Shown one piece after another: positions 51,501 through 57,500 of a stretch of 64,000 nucleotides of DNA. Position numbers and translations under genes: made by a program. Within the stretch, counting starts at the first letter, position 1; each line of letters starts with the position of its first letter. This DNA comes from Carposina sasakii. Its lineage: Eukaryota; Arthropoda; Insecta; Lepidoptera; Carposinidae. Location: positions 7,626,001-7,690,000 of the forward strand of contig CP053170.1 in the NCBI GenBank assembly GCA_014607495.2, in the 5' to 3' direction. The notes beneath the pieces are model-generated. The model had not been told where the DNA came from. It made no database searches and saw only the letters and a program-made list of their open reading frames with translations.

Positions 51501-54500
51501 TGTCTGTTTCAATTTCAAAGAAATGGAACTACTCAACCTATACAGGATGTTTTTTTGTGGCCACCATTAACGAAGGGTACGTACTCTATACATAAAATAA
51601 AGTAAGATGCCACTTGATCGGGCGAAATTTATAGTATCTAGTGTTTATGTTAGTTTTTTTATAGACAGATATTAATTATTTCTCGTGAAAAAATCTTGCT
51701 ACGCGCGTCTATGTGCATTTATGCAGAAAAACGCAGTCTATTTACTCAACTTTGGAACCTAATATTTTGGAAACTAGACACTTCCCAGGTATGCTTCCAT
51801 GGAGAAAAATGATCGTGATGATGAGGAAATTCCGTAGTGTTCGGGAACGTTGACGACCAAAAATCATCCTGTATAATTAAACGTAATAAGTGTTTAGATA
51901 TTCAATCATAAATCTTATGTAATTGCCTTAAAGCTCGAAATTGCTTGTATGAAATTAAGTAAATAAGAGCCTAGCCATACATTTGAGATTCTAATCTGTC
52001 GTGGTATATTTTGAGCTCTGACGCTAAGATGCCTGTCGTCCAACAGAGCGAAGAAACTGATGAATATTAACCATAAGGATTGCAGGAGTGGAGCTGTGCC
52101 GATACAAAACTATTGGTTGAAATTTCTCCGTTTCTTCGCTCCGCAACCTTGCTCCGATCTAGTGGACAGTCTAAAGCCTCAAGCACACCGGATGCCGGAT
52201 ACACGTAACTCTCGAGTGTAATGTACGGAACTGTATAGGCACGGGCAGACCGGATGCGTATGCGTAGACGTAAGCATAGACGTCAAGCGGTGACAGTTCT
52301 ATACATTAAACTCAGAGGTACGTGTACGTCTATGCTTACGTGCACGCATACGCATCCGGTGTGTTCGAGTATTTATTTAAGTTGTGTCTTAAGTTACGCA
52401 TTCATGATTCAAAATTGCATAAATACAGATTACTCCACTTACCCTATCATAAGCATTCCTCAGCCGATTGGCAGCATCCAAAGCTTCCTGGCACGGTGGA
52501 GGTAAGGCTACAACCGCGCCCGGCAGCTGCACTTCACTGCCCGCTCCGCCCAAACGAACGCGCCATTTGGACCGGCCTGAGTTGTCTATTACTGTCACCG
52601 ATGAGCCCTTCTCTATGGCCACCTGTGAATGAGAGTATTTTTAGTGCACGAAACTTATAATAAGGGATTGTCTGACAACTATTGAAAATGAAAATCCCTC
52701 ATTGTATCACGGATAAACTGTACTGATCGACATGTTACACAGCGAACATTCATGTTGTCAGTTTGTAGTGTTACGGTGTAACCAGCGGGCAATGAGCCGC
52801 TTTCACACAGATTTTGGTCGGCCTCAAATTCACCGACCGTATCGCATAATATGCTCGTTGCGAATACCTATTATACTACCTATAAACCTCATCTTATAGA
52901 AGTAGAACTAAACGAACACAATCTTACGTTAAATAAATAGCCCGAAAGCAATGTTTTCATATATGGAGAAAAATTAATATGAATTGAGGATTCTGTCTAC
53001 CTGTCTGTCACCATGTGGTTCTATCGGCACTTAGTGTTCTGCATACCCCGTAAGGGATAAAGGCGTGATTATATGTATGTATGTATGTTTACCTGTCTGT
53101 CTGTCTGGCTTTCACGGAAAAACTACTGAACCGATTTAAATTAAATGTGGTACACATGTAGTTTAAAGCCTGAAAAAGGGCATAGGCTACTTTTCATACC
53201 ATAAAAATTGTTTTCCTCCGCCATGTTTTTTTTTTGCATTCCACGAGAACGTCCACTAATATGAAAAAAAGAACACTTACATTACTATGCTTATAAGCAC
53301 AGACGGTTTCAGCGCGAATTGGCCGCGTGACCGGCGCGCGTCGTTGCTTCACCGGCCTTATCTCTTGAGCAGCTTCCGTCAGTTTCGACACGACCGCTCC
53401 GTGAGAGTTCAACTCTTCCCTCAAATCTTGCATGCCTTTGAGGAGACGCTCCCCTTGGTCCAGTGAGAACTCAGATTGTGAGAATGTGGTGTTCAGTGCT
53501 TCTTCGCGTCTGGAAGAAGTGTTAGATTAGGCCTTCATGCAGTGTATCAATAAGAAAGTTATCCTATATGGATGGAAGGAATGCGATTAACGATACAGAT
53601 ATTAGATATTAATGTCTCCGACCGTATTTCGGTCAAGGCGGCCATTCTCAACGGAGATGCCAGGTGCACAGGTAATATTAAAGTGTACAAAGTAATATAG
53701 TGCACTCTCTATTCCCTCACTCTCATAGACTGATGGGACGGAAAGCCGACACGGCCGGAGACAGATCAGGTGCGCGACCAACGGTTTCATTTCCTTTCCA
53801 GGGCACGAACTAAGTGAAAATTTTACAACGTTAAAATCCGTACATAAAATACATCGGTACAGGCTCGTGACTGGAATCGAACTTAGGTATTATAGAAGTG
53901 CTGAGGTAGGGATCGCGCAAGGCAAACGTACATCATCTAAAATTTCGTGTGTAGAGAACAGTGAACTATTTTCATAGCAATATACTACACTCTATATTTA
54001 ACTTGGTTGACTTACTTCTGTATCCATTTCTCCGCCTCCTTGACTTGCTCGAAGAAGTGGTGGTATTGAGTGGTGTGCTTCAGGTGGGTTTCCAGGCACA
54101 GGGTCAGCTGTAATACCCATGCCCATTGGGATTGCATCACCTAGAGAAAGAGAATGTGGTTATAACATGATTACAAATGCTAGATATTTATGGAATGGCT
54201 TGAACAATACCTCTAAAACATAGGTGTAGTAAGTGAGGAGAGTTCAAGCTGATTAGCTTAGCTTAGCTTGTTTTTATTTAGTTTGTACATAAATTTAGGT
54301 ACCAACAAACTTAAAGAAATGTGGGGATGGTGAAAACGGAAGCGCTTCTGGCCTCTGGCAATTCTAGCATCGTACAGCTATTAAAGCGTTTTATTCAGGT
54401 GGTTATTTGCTAGCCCGTTTTGAGATACATGTATATTTCATTATATGTAATAAACTTGTACATATGTAGCGAAAGAATTGAATTTTAGTTCTTTATGAGT

Positions 54501-57500
54501 CCGATAGATGGCTCTCCTACATATCTTAAGCTTCGACTTCGAATCGCTTAAGAATAACATAATGAAATAAATAAATCTCACCTGTAGATGAGACTCGATA
54601 GTCTTGGTAGCGGGATGATGTTGTGCGATAAGCGCCTCCCCGCGGTCGATCACGTTACTAAACTGAAGCTCGCGTTTCTCCAGAGATGACATCAGTTGCT
54701 GGGAACAGAGTTTTAAATTATCGAACGTCGTAAAAAAACTTGATGTATTGCAAGATCTTCTGATGTTTTTGTGCTAGCATCATGAGTATACAGTTGTGTA
54801 AGATAAATAATGGGTATCGCAAGACATAGGAAGAAATGGTACAACAAAATTAGACAGGTTTGTCCCTCTCCATTCTTAACATTAATGGCTGATTCACTAT
54901 GGGTGCGCCCACCACCGGGCCCTACACCCTCCACTGACCCTCTGAATAAACATGCGCGATTAATTTAAGGTGCATTATTTATAAAAGGTGTAAAAAGCAC
55001 ATCAAAAATAAAAAGAGCAAAATAATAATGCAATAGAAAAAGTAACGAAAATCGGTGAAAATAACTAACCTCACGGTCATCTCCAAATGAATGCTTGCAC
55101 AGAAAGTAAATAAATTGTAACAACTTATTTACAGGAAAACTAAAGATAATGAAATACCTACTTATTTTATAGATACAGAAATTACTTTAAAAATAACAAA
55201 TATTCACTTCCAAATGAAACCTATTCTATTCTTATTCTACCTATTCTATTCTCATGATAAGTGCAAAATTATGAAAGTGTTATAATAAAGAACAAAAGCG
55301 TGTAAAATGGTAGTACACGCATAAACTTACATTCGTAAATATAAACAACGAATGGAAAATGCATTATTTTACAATATGATGCTAAAACGCGGTTACAAAA
55401 ATAATGAAATAGTGCCATCTCGTGGGACTAGCATGAAACACAAAGTTTTATATAACCTTCACTAGATGGCGCTGACCTTTCTTTGAAACAATTAGAACCA
55501 AGTGTTGCTTACCTCATAATAATGTTGGACAGCCGGCAGGTTGATGTGAGGATCAGCCCAGTCTCTGGACAACTCGACTTGTTCTTTCTCGTTGAGCCAG
55601 TTCAGCTCCGCGGTCGCTGATTGGAGGAAATCCTGGAGGGCGTCCAAGTCCGACATACTAGAATGAAAGGAGGAAATGTATGACAGAATATTTTTTAAAT
55701 TACTTCCCTCTCTGATCTGTCTATCGTTTGTGCCAAATTATACCAAGCCTGACGACAAGACAAGCGCGACGAGTTTCGATATCGTTTTATATCATTACAG
55801 TGTGTTAGTGCACACGGCCTATTTAAATACAAGATATCATAAATAATCTCGGATTTTTTAATTATTTGAAAGTTTGAAATTTTATATAAAAACAATGGAA
55901 TGAAATATGCAAAAATCTCTCGAGATCGGTTATTGAAATTGGCTGTAAGTGAATTTAAATGAACTATTTTGTGCCATTCATTCGCTTTGTAGATAAAACT
56001 ACTCACCGTTTAGTACTAGTAGACAGCAGCTCTGCATAGATCTTCTGTAACTGACTCAGGTGTTGGTTGTAAAGAGCCAGCTCTTCGCCGGTAAAGTTGG
56101 CGCGGTTGTGGACGCATTGCTCCACCTGGAAGCAGGTAAATTGGTTAAGCAAGTCTGCCAATGGTTGGCCAATGGATGGACCATTGCTGAAGCTTAATTA
56201 CGTGAGCTTGGTTGGTTAAACAAGTCTCACAACGGTTGACCAATGGATGGGTCATAGTTGAAGCTATATAAGGTGAAACAAAATATTTTCACTCGATTAT
56301 AGCTACTTTCAGAATAAGAATAAATATTTAAAATATGTTTAAGCGTTCCCTGAATATATCTATAATTTAGCCATTGTTATATGCTAACAGCAAATTTTTA
56401 ACTCTAAAAACAAAGTAATAAAATTATTTGCAGACAGTCCATACTATTTGCAATATAAAAACAAGAACCGATTTTTCTTAAGGGATATCCAAATATAGCT
56501 CCAAATATTTTACTTTGCATATTTGACAGGATGCTAATATGCTAATCTAAGTATCCGTTTTAAGATAACTTTTTATGACCCAAATCCGCAAAAACTTGAA
56601 ATATTTAATAGTCTAAAATGTACAAACCAATGAACGTTTTTTATCCATATAAATGAAAAAATACTGCATATTTAGACCATAAGGCCTTGAACTTGGATCC
56701 GGCCCGTAATACCTAACTAAAGCAATGCTATAGCGAAAGTTGTACTCGTATAAAATTCGCTGATTGCTTGCAAAATTCGTATTACATAACACCAATCTTA
56801 ATGTACTTTGACATTTCAACGAGAATATTGTACAATTTTTGCTGTCACATTGCCACTGTCTTGCTTTTGCATGTCAGATAAAAGTGGGAGTGCACACTGT
56901 TTCCCAGTCTCTCTCTCTCTTTACAGATAACGGGCGTGGCTTCTTCGTGTTTCTTATTCTTGGGACCCTTACCTTGGAGTGGAACTGGTCAATCTGTTTG
57001 TGTTCTCGCTGGTGTTTGTCCAGCTCATGCTGAACTGACGGCAGGTCGTGACCGTAGTCCGCTTCGTGGAGCTTTTTCTGTAAGTAAGGTAAATAAATTA
57101 CGTTATCTATATTACTTCTAGAGTGGTGCCGGCAGAGTAGAGTTTGTACCACCCCATGCCTACCCGTGGGTATCGTATGAGCCGATAAAGGGTTTTCGGG
57201 AGGCGGGAATGACAACATAGTCCAAATATCAGAGTGCGGTCACCAACCCGCCAGCCCAGAGGGCAGGCCTACGTCCAGCAATACTGGACTGCAATAGGCT
57301 GAAGACGAAGACGAATATTACTTCTAAGCGTAGCGTTGGACGGCCTCCGGTTCGATAGACCGATGACTTCAAGAGGACGGCTGGTAGTGACTGGATGGCG
57401 AAAACGGGAGATCGAGCCATGTGCGCTTTGGGGGAGGTCTACGTCCAGCAATGGACTGCAAAAGGCTGATGATAATATTATGCATGTCGCAAGAGCCGAC

